A stretch of 64,000 nt of DNA from Abelmoschus esculentus (taxonomy: Eukaryota; Streptophyta; Magnoliopsida; Malvales; Malvaceae): positions 12,465,001-12,529,000 of the forward strand of contig JAUCBN010000043.1 in the NCBI GenBank assembly GCA_035048815.1, given 5' to 3'. The notes beneath the pieces are model-generated. The model saw only the letters and a program-made list of their open reading frames with translations, searched no databases and was not told the DNA's origin. Shown piece after piece: positions 22,544 to 33,215 of the stretch. The first letter of the stretch is position 1, and each line of letters starts with the position of its first letter. The translations under genes and the position numbers were made by a program.

Positions 22544-22744
22544 CTGAAATAAAATCTTATTTGAACACACTCATTTAGAATCTGAAATTTAATTGAAATT
22601 GAATTGTTAAAATAGAAAATAATAGTGGCCGAAAACTTTACAGCAAAAAGTTTTATTTTATTATAAACATAGTAGTTTGGAGCCCTTTTACAAAAGTTTC
22701 TTGCTACTCTCGGGCTAAAGTAGTAATAGTGTTTCGAACATTAC
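22544..22744 (-). other. Predicted intron between gag-protease and pol (201 bp)
   Basis: On the minus strand the gag-protease frame ends TTTTCAGAGTAATG, and removing GTAATG...ATTTCAG deletes its stop. The exon ending at 22745 then joins the exon starting at 22543 in the same frame as RT, leaving a complete Glu codon at the junction. Ogre elements are known to splice an intron between protease and RT, so this is the expected position. The donor lacks the ideal AAGT tail; the acceptor TTTTATTTCAG is strong. Confidence 0.7.
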
Positions 22745-25700
22745 TCTGAAAACTTCCTAAAAACCACAGGTAACTCTTCTATAGTCCAGTTATTCAGAGT
22801 TGTTCCTGGTGTAGATGGCGTAATTCTACTAGGATGTGTTCCGATGTTTCCTTCGTCAGAAATAACGTTGATGTCCAATTTGCCCATCAATTTCCTTAGC
22901 TCGGCTTCTGCGGTTTCTGGATACATAGTTCCTCCAAAGACGAAACTCTGGGACAATGGAGGAAATGTCATAGGTTCCCAGCTAACCTCCTTTCCTTGCA
23001 AACGAGCTTTTCTCCTTTCTTGTTTTTTCAGAGTTTCTTTTCTCATTTGATCCGCAGTTGGCTTGTATCCCAAGCCAAAGCGGTCCTGTTTATTGACGAC
23101 GGCTGGTGCCCTAGCTCGTCCTTGTAGGCGTCTTCCGAGCCCTCTACCCACTCGAGCTCCTCGCCCCAGGATCAATTTAATTCTCATCCTCGTAGTTCTG
23201 GATAATCTGGGTGTAGGGATTTTATTTCCCTCAGCAACAAAAGTGGCGCTAACAAACTCGAATAATCGAAAAGAACACTCGAGTGCCTTCTCATCGGATT
23301 CCAGATAAGGTGCGTCACTTGTAATAGAGGCTGTAATGTCCTCTTCGGCATTGATTGTAACCAGTCTCCCATCAAAGATGAATTTTACTTTCTGATGCAA
23401 CGATGATGGCACGGCCCCTGCGGAGTGGATCCATGGCCTTCCTAGTAGGCAATTATAACTGGGTTTGATGTCCATTACTAGAAAATCGACATTGTAAGTA
23501 TTAGGTCCCACTTGTAGTGGTATGTCCATTCTACCCACTACATTTCGCTCTGTCCCGTCGAAGGCGCGTACAATGGTGCTGCAGGCCTTCATATGAGTAT
23601 TATCTATTGGGAGCCTATTTAATGTGCGCAATGGCATCACGTTTAAGGCGGATCCATTGTCTATCAACACTCCTAGCATGGTGTACCCTTTGCAGCGAGT
23701 TGTGATGTGTAGAGCCTTGGTAGATCCCATGCCCCCTGAAGGGATCTCATCATCATTGAAGTGAATAAAGTTGTTTGCGTTCAGATTTTTCACCAGCCTA
23801 TCGAGCTTATTCACTGATATGTCATTAGGAACAAAAGTCTCGTTAAGCACCTTCAGTATCGCATTTCTGTGAGCTTCTGAACTAAGCAGCAACGAAAGTA
23901 TGGATATACGAGCAGGTAACCTTCGGAGATGCTCAACAACGTTATATTCGCTGTGCTTTAAAAATTTTAAAAATTCTTTCATTTCGTCCTCTTTCACCGG
24001 CTCGTTGATCGGTGATTCAGGTTCTTGAAAAACGTTTCTAGGCGGTTCCACAATTGGAGCCTTCCCTTTTAGGTCTTTGTTTCCTTTATAGCCATATTGT
24101 GTTCCACTTCTCGTATGGAACGTCACATCATTTACCGCCTCCGAAGTGGCTTTCAGCGGGTCTTCGTGATGAGTGATTTGACAATCGTATTTCCACGGGA
24201 CTCTCTTTGGATCATGAAAAGGGAAAGGTTGCGGTGCTTGAACAAACAATCTGGTTTTCGCAGCTTTACTTCCTTCAGCCTTTCTGGGTTCTGAAATAAC
24301 CAAGAACGAGACCTTCTTGGAATGGTTTGGCTCCGAAGCACAAATCTCCGTTGCTTCGGATACGTGCTCTTCGAAGAATTCAATTTCCTTATTGTCGATC
24401 AACTCTTGCACTAAAGCTTTGAACTCTGTGCAATCTCCTATCATATGGTCCATCGTATTATGATAGGGACAAGATTGGCTAAGGTCTTCTATACCTCCAG
24501 ATAATGAGGGTACCATGCCTCTGGCCACTAACATTTTCCATACCCACTTTAGCGGAGATCTCACTTCATCCACTCGGGATTTGGTCCTCCTGCTGTTTTG
24601 ATCCACAATCGCGTTCACCCCGGGATCCGTATGGTTAGGTAACGGATTACCTGTCTTGGCGGTTTCTGCAGAATCATCGAACCGCACCACTCCAATCTGC
24701 ATAAGCTTTTCAATAAGCTTTTTAAAACCAATGCAATCTTCAATCGAATGTCCTACTGCTCCAGCATGATACTCGCACTGAGTATTCGGGTTGTACCACT
24801 TCGGGTATGGTGGCTGGATCGGTTTCATATAGAAAGGTGATACAACGTGCGCATTGTAAAGATTTTTAAAGAGTTCACCATATGATATTGGAATAGGCGT
24901 GAATTCTCTTTCTGTTTTCTGGTTCTGATTTTGCTTTGGTTTTTGCGTGCTTGATGACGCAACCTTGGAATAACTGACGTTATGGACACCGGTATCTCCA
25001 CCTTCATTATTCTTTTTCTTATAATAGGGTTTCTTTGACGACTCCTCGTCTTCGAGCTTCCCGCTGCGAATGGCCTGTTCAATCATCTCACCGTTCATGA
25101 TGATGTCCGAGAAATCTTTTGTTGCACCTCCCAGAATCCTACCAAGGAAGGGCTTTTTCAGCGTCCCTACGAAGAGCATTACTGTCTCTTTCTCCGATAG
25201 CGGTGGTTGGACTTGTGCGGCTACGTCCCTCCAGCGCTGTGCATATTGTCGAAAGCTTTCATCATGTCTCTTCTCCATATTCAGAAGAGTGACCCGGTCA
25301 GGGGTTATGTCAATTACATGGCTATATTGACGCACGAAGGCCTGAGCCAAGTCTTTCCAGGAACTAATTCTGGAGCGGCTTAGCTGATTGTACCATCTTG
25401 CCGCTGAGCTTGTTAGGCTGTCTTGAAAGCAATGTATTAAGAGGGAATCATTGTCTATGTACCCGGTCATGCGTCTGACGTACATAGTTAGATGGGCCTC
25501 CGGGCAGGTAGTCCCGTTGTATTTCTCGAAATCCGGCATTTTGAATTTTGGGGGCAGCACAAGATCAGGTACCAAGCTTAGTTCCCTAGCCTCTATTCTA
25601 GGGAATGGGTCGACATTTTCCATTGCTTTAAACTTGTCTTCCAACTGTTTGCATCGATCCTCGAGTTCTTTTGGTAACTCGATTCTGGCTTTCTCTATCT

Positions 25701-26133
25701 CATTGAAATCGGGTACTGTGTAATCATTGGGATTATGGATTACCAACTTCCCTTGAAGATGAGTTTCAGTCTGACTGGTCTGTCCTTTGGGAATTTCAAC
25801 TAATTCTTGGGCGGGGAGAGAACTCTCCGAGTGTTCAGCTACTGCGCCTGGTTCCACAGCGACTTCTTTCATTTTCTCTGGCTCTTTTCTTGCCAACAAC
25901 TGCGCAATCTTGTCGAGCAATTCATCTTGAGTTTGAGAAATATGAGTACGCGTATCCTGTTGTGCTTTATCCAATTTGCTTTCTATATCTTGCTTCATTT
26001 CCTCATAAGCTTGTTCGATTTTGGCTAGTCTTTCTTCCATCCTTTTGGATCTAAATCGGGTAAAATGTGGATGTTGGATTTGATCAGGTTCCAGTATTAT
26101 TGCATCGATAGTATCCTGGAATATTAGGGTCAT
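22741..26133 (-). CDS. Gag-protease polyprotein with zinc-knuckle-like motifs and G-patch
   Basis: The first ATG in frame is at 26133, giving 1130 residues to the stop at 22741. Residues 20-100 form a Glu/Lys/Gln-rich coiled coil. About 190-350 is the retrotransposon gag core (MPDFEKYNGT, TSSAARWYNQL, ESFRQYAQRW). Two atypical CxxHxxxxxHxxxxC zinc motifs lie near 460 (CEYHAGAVGHSIEDC) and 560 (CPYHNTMDHMIGDC). The aspartic protease has active-site LIDNGSALNVM near 820 and LLGRPWIH. A G-patch-like run, GRGLGRRLQG with FGLGYKP, follows near 1005-1025. The protein packages element RNA, and the protease would release the mature parts. No stop interrupts it. If the predicted intron is removed, it fuses to pol; unspliced RNA would give Gag-protease alone. 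Confidence 0.9.
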   Translation of the reverse strand: MTLIFQDTIDAIILEPDQIQHPHFTRFRSKRMEERLAKIEQAYEEMKQDIESKLDKAQQDTRTHISQTQDELLDKIAQLLARKEPEKMKEVAVEPGAVAEHSESSLPAQELVEIPKGQTSQTETHLQGKLVIHNPNDYTVPDFNEIEKARIELPKELEDRCKQLEDKFKAMENVDPFPRIEARELSLVPDLVLPPKFKMPDFEKYNGTTCPEAHLTMYVRRMTGYIDNDSLLIHCFQDSLTSSAARWYNQLSRSRISSWKDLAQAFVRQYSHVIDITPDRVTLLNMEKRHDESFRQYAQRWRDVAAQVQPPLSEKETVMLFVGTLKKPFLGRILGGATKDFSDIIMNGEMIEQAIRSGKLEDEESSKKPYYKKKNNEGGDTGVHNVSYSKVASSSTQKPKQNQNQKTEREFTPIPISYGELFKNLYNAHVVSPFYMKPIQPPYPKWYNPNTQCEYHAGAVGHSIEDCIGFKKLIEKLMQIGVVRFDDSAETAKTGNPLPNHTDPGVNAIVDQNSRRTKSRVDEVRSPLKWVWKMLVARGMVPSLSGGIEDLSQSCPYHNTMDHMIGDCTEFKALVQELIDNKEIEFFEEHVSEATEICASEPNHSKKVSFLVISEPRKAEGSKAAKTRLFVQAPQPFPFHDPKRVPWKYDCQITHHEDPLKATSEAVNDVTFHTRSGTQYGYKGNKDLKGKAPIVEPPRNVFQEPESPINEPVKEDEMKEFLKFLKHSEYNVVEHLRRLPARISILSLLLSSEAHRNAILKVLNETFVPNDISVNKLDRLVKNLNANNFIHFNDDEIPSGGMGSTKALHITTRCKGYTMLGVLIDNGSALNVMPLRTLNRLPIDNTHMKACSTIVRAFDGTERNVVGRMDIPLQVGPNTYNVDFLVMDIKPSYNCLLGRPWIHSAGAVPSSLHQKVKFIFDGRLVTINAEEDITASITSDAPYLESDEKALECSFRLFEFVSATFVAEGNKIPTPRLSRTTRMRIKLILGRGARVGRGLGRRLQGRARAPAVVNKQDRFGLGYKPTADQMRKETLKKQERRKARLQGKEVSWEPMTFPPLSQSFVFGGTMYPETAEAELRKLMGKLDINVISDEGNIGTHPSRITPSTPGTTLNNWTIEELPVVFRKFSE

Positions 26134-26313
26134 AGCGATAAAAATAAATGTGACAATGCGTGAATGCAACTAAAAATGATGGAATGTTTATGCAAACCGA
26201 TACGTTATATTAACATTGCAAAACATTTTACAAAAAGGTGTTGATCTTAATACAACTTTGAAAAGGAAGCTCGTTTTAGAACAAGGCTTTCTATATACAA
26301 GGCTGGCCGCGCT
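26134..26313. other. ORF1-gag spacer
   Basis: The 180-bp gap between the ORF1 stop and the gag ATG is AT-rich. The minus strand carries possible acceptors (CATTTTTAG, ATATTCCAG), so gag could also be reached by splicing. This is inference only. Confidence 0.4.
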
Positions 26314-28413
26314 TTACATATACTGTTTGGCCTTTATTCCCAAAACCTTGATCTTCTTTAGGAGTGATGCGAGCTTCCTGCCCTTGTTCGATTCCGCTTC
26401 AAATTGCAGGCTAAGAACTTCAGCCTGGACTGCTAATGACTGTAAATACTCGGCTACTTCCCGGATTTGCACTAAGGCCTCTAACATTGTACGGTCTCTG
26501 TTCTGGACCAGTTCTTGCGTTTCGCTAACCCGAGCTTTCCATTGCTGCTCATCCCACTGACGTAGCTCTTCCATGTAATTCAATTGGGCTCTGCAAGCCT
26601 GCATAGCTGCCTCTATTTCTCTGATTTGTCTTTTCAAACTCTCATTTTCTTCTCGGCTTACTTCTAGCTGAGCTGCCGAACTCTGGTGATAATTTTGCAG
26701 ATTTTCTTCCAGATTGATGATCCGACCTCTTAGGCCGACATTTTCATTTCTAACTCGAGCCAATTCTTCTTGATCGAGTGTCTGTTGGCTCTGAGCTTCA
26801 TTAAATTTGTTTTCCCAATATCGTGCCCTTCTTTTCTCTTCACGGATTTCAAGCTTCCAATCTGCAAACGAACTTCTGAGGTCTGCATACTTTGATGCCT
26901 CTCGAAGCTTCTTATATCCTCCCTGTAGGTCACTCAGGTCTTCTTCCGCTCTACTCTTGCCCTTTTTTAGCCTCTGCATTTCCTGCTCTTGAGACTGGAT
27001 ACCAAATTCTAGTTGGTTTTTCCCATTTTCCAATCTTGATAACCTCATCTCCATGTTAATATATTTTCCCTCAAAGTCCTGCCTGACGATCTCCATGTCG
27101 GAAGGATTTACTCGGAGTTGCTCCTCTAACGGTATACTGACTTCCGAGTCTCGAATCGGTACTTCATCGTTGATTCTCCGGTTCCTCCACCGGCGATACT
27201 CTGGAGTAACTCTAGGTTTCTCGTCAAATGGTTCCATTTTCAAAGGGTGCTTCCATGCCTTCGCGATGGCAGCAACAATTCTCTTGTAATCCCTTCCCTT
27301 ATAGGGGAAGTCACATGTGGCCAGTCCTCTTGTTGCCGGGATGAATTGTCTCGACCTATACTGGCGAGAGACCATCAGTGGCGCGTATCCTGTTGCCCCC
27401 CATATACCAAGTAAAGGGACCCTGTCATAGCCCTCGCAACTGTACGTGATCTCGTTAGGAAAAAACCAGCTAGCCTTCCATACGATATCCCCCTCTCGTA
27501 AATTGCGTAAAATGGTCTTCCACTGGTCGTATGGAATATTCTCAGGTCTTTGGGCATGTGCCAAATCCCTTATCGGTGAGTAATTGTCAAAGCAGGCCCT
27601 ATATGAGGACCTTTCTGGCTTCCAAAAGTGACTATGGAACTATACGAGCAATAGTTGAGCGCAACCAATAAATCTTCCTTCACCACTCCTTCTACAGGCA
27701 GTAAGCGACCGGAAAGTCTCGGCGAGGATGGCAGGAACCGGAGTAATACCTTTATCGAGGTAATCAAATAACTCCATAACAGCGTCATCGATATATCCGA
27801 TTGACTTGGGAAAAACGATTAACCCGTAAATGGCTAATGCAAACATTTTTACCTGCTTTTCACATTTAGTTTCTGTCTGAATCAGATCCCTAATATCCCT
27901 CCAGGCGATGCATTTGGTTTCCCCCTTTTCCTTGATTCGGGACCTTGCCCATTGCTCATTTTTCCCGGTCAGTTTTAATAACCTTTTCTGGAAAACAGGC
28001 GAATCAGGCGGTTTAAAATACACCTTGTCTGGCTGAAATCTCGGACATTGAATTAGGGCGGTATATTCCTCCACCGTCGGTGTGATATCAACATCTCCCA
28101 TCGTAAAACAACTATACGAGGGATTCCAGAATTGGGCCAGGGCTCGGAATAATGCTTTATCGATGCTGACGTCGAGTAGGTACGGAAGGTCCCCGTAATT
28201 GGCGAAGAATAAACTCTTAGTATCATCATCCCACTGATCCCATATATATTTCAATTCCTGTAATTGATTTTGTGTTGAAGCAATGCGTGTAAAATCACTG
28301 AGGTCGGTCCTTTCACCTTCCATTATACTATCCCCTTTTTGATATTGGGCTTCTTCTGACCATCGTCGAATGCGGAGGTTGGTTTCCACCTTGTCTAGAA
28401 AGCAGTTCTCCAT
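26314..28413 (-). CDS. ORF1: extra protein with PMD-like domain and coiled coil (one nonsense codon)
   Basis: The ATG is at 28413 and the frame runs 700 codons to the stop at 26314, broken once by TAG at 27640-27642 where the context LLLV*FHSHFW implies tryptophan. Residues 1-360 form a globular part with FTRIASTQNQLQEL, LFRALAQFWNPSYSCF, MGDVDITPTVEEYTAL and LLGIWGATGYAPL. This is the style of the plant mobile domain family (aminotransferase-like), and I recall cotton proteins annotated DUF7745 with the same layout. Residues 380-690 are a long Glu/Lys/Arg-rich coiled coil. Extra ORFs 5' of gag are characteristic of Ogre elements, and their function is unknown. The domain may help the element in chromatin or RNA handling, by analogy with host PMD proteins; this is conjecture. 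The 5' third is intact upstream of the stop. Confidence 0.85.
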
Positions 28414-29122
28414 GGCTGAACCTTTCTAACAGTTGTCTTGTTATCAACACCTTTTTATTTTATTAAAAAAATTTCCATGAAAACAAGAACCAAACAAGAT
28501 AAACAAATGTCGTTAGTATCAAATCCAATAAAGAATAAACGAAATAAACATGATGCATGTTGCATAGATAGTGACATGATAAGTAAATAACAGAAATAAT
28601 AAACGAGAAATAGATAGCGAAAATTAAAGGGCATAAATAAATAAAGAAACCTCCCGCTCTCTTTTTCTAAAAACTTATAGGGTGACCCTCTAAATGGGCA
28701 GAGGTCCGGCATGAAGGCTCTAAAGGTGGGCTTCTAGGGCTCACTATATGTGGTTCGGCTCTAAAAGGTACCCGAACAAAATTTATTATCCTATTAAGGA
28801 TAATAAATACGATTCAGGGGGGATACGTTTCTCTAAGTCTATGCGGAGACGTAGGTCTCACGAAGACAAAGGGAAAAATATCCCGAAAGCAATTCACCAT
28901 CCTACACGAAGGTGAAACCTCACGAAGGAGTGGTTTCATGCTCCCACTTAATTGGACGGAACCCGGGTTGAGGGTTAATGAAATGAAAGACCTGAAAAGG
29001 ATTAAAAAAAACGTTTAGTAAAATATTTTAAATAAATAAATAAATAAAATTAACCGAATTTATATTTTCGATCGTTAAATAAAGTGTAACCGATTTTGCG
29101 GCTCGACTCGCAAAAAAAATTG
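28414..29122 (-). other. 5' leader of the Tat/Ogre-like element
   Basis: The 0.7-kb stretch between PBS and the ORF1 ATG has no conserved frame. It includes a local inverted pair TTTATTATCC/GGATAATAAA at about 28780-28806 and is relatively GC-rich at 28680-28970. Confidence 0.6.
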
Positions 29123-29141
29123 GTCCCCAGCCGAGTCGCCA
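29123..29141 (-). other. Primer-binding site, tRNA-Arg type
   Basis: The minus strand reads TGGCGACTCGGCTGGGGA, two bases inside the 5' LTR end. It is complementary, with one mismatch, to the 3' end of plant tRNA-Arg (CCCAGCGGAGTCGCCA), the primer known for Ogre-type elements. Confidence 0.8.
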
Positions 29142-29143
29142 GC

Positions 29144-30699
29144 TGTAATCACCGGAATTTGTCCGGGGAGTCGCCATCAATCGTTTTTACCGGTGCGATT
29201 GGAACACCAAATTTGCGTCTGCGAAACCAGAGTTGGATCCGGGAGTCTGTTACGCGTAGGGAAGGGTGAGCACCCCTACAACACCCAAAATTGGTACCTG
29301 TCAGTTACACGATATTTTATACGATCGAAAATAACAATCCGATATCGAATCTGTAAAAAAAAATGGTTAGTAATATTTAATAATAATAATAAAATAGGAA
29401 AAAAATAATTTTCCAGGGACTAAGCTGCAAAATCAGAAAACATTTGGGTTAAATAATATATAGCAAGGGTAAAATTGAAAGTAATAAAAAAAGAATGATT
29501 AAATTATAAAGATAGTGACGAAATTAGAAGAAAATGCAAACTGGACGGCTGAAATGTGATTAGGCTGAGGATGTAGGGACCACGCAAGTAATTTTCCCCT
29601 TTTCCCGGGTTACACGCGGATCCGGGTCTGGATCGGGTTTGGTCTCGGGTGCCCAGGTTCGAAACGGTACCGTTTTGAGCCATAATAACCGGCACCAAAA
29701 CGGTGTCGTTTTGTGCAGTATATATAGCCCTTTTCTCTATTCTTTTAGCTTCAATTTTCATTTGTTTCTTCTCCTAAAAACCAGAAAGACCAGAGCTTTG
29801 AAAGCTCTCCAGGAGGTCGGCCGACTGCTTTCTCCGGCCACCACGCGCGGCCGCCGGCCGTCGTGCCGGTGGCCGGAACCAAAAAAAAAAACACTTTCCG
29901 GCTCTCCTCGACGCGATGAACACGGATCTGCACTCGGTTTTTCGAAAGGATGCCCCTAGCAACGTAGATCTGAAAGATAAGTACTCGGGTTCCCCTTTTT
30001 TTTACTTTATTTCTTGCTTTCTTTTCTTTCGATTGGTACTCCGATTTGCCTTCTTTTTTTTCTTTTTTTTTGGATATATGCGTGGCTATTGGGGGAGTTT
30101 TTTTGGACCAATTTTGCTCGAATATTTTTTTCTTTGATTGATTTTTTTTTTACTCCGGTTGCTAACCGGTTTTACATGAACATGCATGGGTATTTATACC
30201 CTTGATTTTACAGTGCATTAAAAACTGGAAATAGGATTTTTATCCTATTTTTCCATAGATCTAATCATGTTTGTTCTCTTATTTTGCAAGTGGAGAGGAC
30301 GTTGCCGGTGAAGTCTAGCCCTTCACGTGGTCTGGGCGGTGGCTGGCCAAGAGGACGAATCATAGGGCGCGTGACCACCACGCGCTATTCGAATAGCCGC
30401 GCGTGGTGGCCACGCGCGGACAGCTGGCAGACGTGAAGATCAAGGGGCGACCGGTTTGGTTTAATTGGTCAAGGTCGGTTTGGTTGGTCAAGGCTAGTTT
30501 GGTTAGATAATTAGGGTTAGTTAGGGTTTGTAATTTTGTTTGGGTCAGATTAATTTGGGTCTGATTGTTGGGCTTGGTTTGTAATTATTTAGTATTGGGC
30601 TAAGGGGTGTAGTGGGCCAACCGGTTTTTAAGGGTTAATGGACTGTTTGTAATATTTGGATATGGGTTGTAATGGGTTTTAATTAAATGGGTTATTACA
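29144..30699 (-). repeat. 5' LTR (element orientation) of the Tat/Ogre-like element
   Basis: It is 1556 bp and nearly identical to 15717-17276. Visible differences are mostly C/T or G/A changes, for example near 29177, 29282-29305 and 29654-29668. The hairpin at 30375-30409 is conserved. As the 5' copy it should carry the promoter for the minus-strand transcript; a CTATATATACTG box is present near 29718-29729. Confidence 0.95.
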
Positions 30700-30714
30700 A
30701 GTGGCATCTGAACC
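30700..30714 (+). other. Copia primer-binding site, split by the nested insertion
   Basis: TGGCATCTGAACC (30702-30714) follows the duplicated AGTGG and is a mutated form of TGGTATCAGAGCC, the initiator-Met tRNA binding site. The first bases of the site are also left behind at 15712-15716. Confidence 0.65.
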
Positions 30715-30720
30715 AGGTTA

Positions 30721-31670
30721 ATGGCAATAATTTTTTTTCAGCCCGCAATTCCTCGTTTTGATGGTTACTATGACCATTGGAGCATGTTAATAGAGAACTT
30801 CTTGAGATCTAAAGAGTATTGGCATATTGTTGAATCTGGAGTAGAAGAACCAGAAGAAGGAGTTGCAATGACAACTACACAAAAAGCAAAATTGGAAGCA
30901 TTGAAATTGAAGGATCTCAAAGTCAAAAACTATCTCTTCCAAACCATTGAGTGAACCACTTTGGAGATAATTCTCTACAAAGATACGTCCAAACAGATAT
31001 GAGACTCAATGAAGAGAAAGCATCAAGGGAATACAAAAGCAAAGCATGTGCAATTATAAGGTTTTCGAACTGAATTCGAAAACTTAAGAATGAAGTCCAA
31101 TGAATCGGTTGATGATTTTTTATCAAGAACAATGGTGATCGTCAATAAGATGAGAATCCATGGAGAAAAAAATGAAGGATGTTGTCATCATTGAGAAAAT
31201 TCTTAAATCGATGACAACAAAATTTAATTTTGTTGTTTGTTCGATAGAAGAATCAAGAGATATTGATTCCCTTACACTTGATGAATTGCAAAGCTTTTTG
31301 CTGGTTCATGAAAAAAAAATATCCAGCAAGATAAAGAGGAACAAGCGTTAAAGGCAGTAGTCAATCCAAAAGATCTTGAAAGTACGAAATCAAGATGGAA
31401 GGACAAAAGGAGCAGTACAACTCTGAAGAGGATTCCAAAGGCAAAAGTCGTGACAATTATCATTCAAATGGTTATAAACAGAAGTTCGTAAACAAGTCAA
31501 ATATAGAATATTACAGATGTCACATGTACAATCATTACAAATTAGAATGTAGAACAAATCTCAATAAAAATCGTGGTGTGAAATCGAATTTTGCAGAAAA
31601 AGAAAAGAAAGAAGAAGTTTCTCTGTTGATGGCATGTCATGTGAAAGAAAAAATTCACCAGAATATATGA
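30721..31670 (+). pseudogene. Copia gag remnant
   Basis: The ATG at 30721 starts a typical copia Gag N-terminus (PAIPRFDGYYDHW, MLIENFLRSKEYWHIVE). A stop follows after 77 codons, and further pieces in other frames continue to about 31670. The nucleic-acid-binding knuckle near 31515 reads YYRCHMYNHYKLEC, with the first Cys replaced by Tyr. Gag would form the virus-like particle; this copy is dead. Confidence 0.85.
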
Positions 31671-33190
31671 TATTTAGAGACAGACTGTCACAACCATATG
31701 TGTGGTGATAAGACGTTTTTTGAATTAAATGAAGCATTCCGAAGCACTGTTTCATTTGGTGACAATTTTAAAGTTTTTGTCTTGGGCAAAGGCAATGTGA
31801 AAATTCACACCAATGAGAAAACTACACATGTTATTTATAATGTTTTCTTTGTTCTTGATTTGAAAACTAATCTGCTTAGTATTGGTCAGCTTCAAGAGAA
31901 AAGATATGAGATTTTTATCAAAGATGAGATTTGTCGCATTTAAGATAAAAATTTGGGCTTAATTGGTCAAGTAAACATGATAACAAACCAGATGTTTCCA
32001 CTATAGCTTAAAAGAAAAGATATGAGATTTTTATCAAAGATAGAATTTATCGCATTTAAGATAAAAAATTGGGCTTAATTGCTCAAGTAAACATGACAAC
32101 AAACCGGATGTTCCCATTATATCTCAACAACGCCACTCAATGTTTTTCAGCAAGAATGAAAAATGAAGTATAGTTGTGGCATTTTCGATATGGACATTTA
32201 AATTTTGATGGTCTAAAATTGATACAAGAGAAATATGGTAACCGGTCTTCCTAAAATTGAGAATCCGTCTCAAGTCTGTGAAGAATTTGTTGTTGGCAAA
32301 CAACATCGAGATCACTTTCCAAAAGAAAAATCAAGGAGAGCAAAGAAGGTGCTGAAGTTGGTTCATTCCAATATATGCGGGCCTATCAATCCGACATCAA
32401 ATGGTGGTAAACGTTATTTTATAACATTTACTAATGATTATAACAAAAAAAACTAAGGTTTATTTTTTATAGGATAAATCTGAAACTTTTTTAGCTTTTA
32501 AAACCTTGGCGCTCGTTGAAAAAGAAACATGAATGTCTATTAAAATTCTTCGTAACGATCATGGTGAAGAGTATAACTCACAAGAATTTATTGTTTTTTG
32601 TGAGGAGCATGAAATTCAAAAGCAACTAACAACTACTTACACCCTGCAACAAAATGGTGTTTCGGAGAGGAAGAATCGTACAATATTAAATATGGTACGA
32701 ACTATCTTAATAAAAAGCAGTATTCCAAGAAGTTTTTGGCCCGAAGCTGTCACTTGGAGTATTCATGTGTTGAACAGAAGTCCTACAATAACTGTTCAAA
32801 ATATGACGCCTGAAGAAGCATGGAGTGGAAAACAGTCGAGTATTGAGCTTTTTAGAATATTTGGTTGCGCTGCACATGCGCACATTCTGTATCAAAATAG
32901 GACCAAACTTGATGAAAAAGCCGAGAAATGTATTTTTTTGATATTAGTAAACAATCAAAAGCGTATAAAATATAGAATCTTATCACCAAGAAAATTGTTA
33001 TTAGTCGTGATGTGATTTTTGATGAAGAAAGGCTCTGGTTTGAGGGTGAAAATAGTGCTCAAGAATAAATACAAGTAGATTTTGATGGTGAAAATGGAGA
33101 ACAAACACTACAACCTTTAGAGAATGCACAACCAATAGAAAATGAGCAACAACCAACAAGCAATCAACGAACCAGAAATAAGCGACCTCA
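31671..33190 (+). pseudogene. Copia protease and integrase remnant
   Basis: The protease active site near 31678 reads LETDCHNHMCG instead of the usual DTGCSNHMCG, so the catalytic Asp is lost. A 130-bp piece (about 31905-31990) is duplicated at 32005-32090. The integrase zinc region (HFRYGHLNFDGL) is near 32180, and the core runs 32390-32990, including RNDHGEEYNSQEF and ERKNRTILNMVR. Stops and frameshifts are frequent. Confidence 0.8.
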
Positions 33191-33215
33191 ACGAGTTTGA
33201 AGATGATCTGCACGG

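Larger units (their letters stand above)
15717..30699 (-). mobile_element. Complete Tat/Ogre-like Ty3/gypsy retrotransposon, 14,983 bp
   Basis: Two LTRs of about 1.56 kb bound the element, which is flanked by the 5-bp target duplication AGTGG (15712-15716 and 30700-30704). On the minus strand the order is 5' LTR, tRNA-Arg-type PBS, leader, ORF1, gag-protease, predicted intron, RT, RNase H, second RNase H, integrase, long 3' UTR with tandem repeats, polypurine tract, 3' LTR. The extra ORF1, dual RNase H, intron and repeat-rich 3' UTR are known traits of the Tat/Ogre lineage. LTRs differ by only a few percent by eye, so the insertion is younger than the copia it interrupts. Three nonsense codons are the only visible coding damage. 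Confidence 0.93.

Noticed and set aside
22844..26028. Plus-strand frames opposite gag-protease
   Set aside because: They are shadows of the long minus-strand gag-protease frame.
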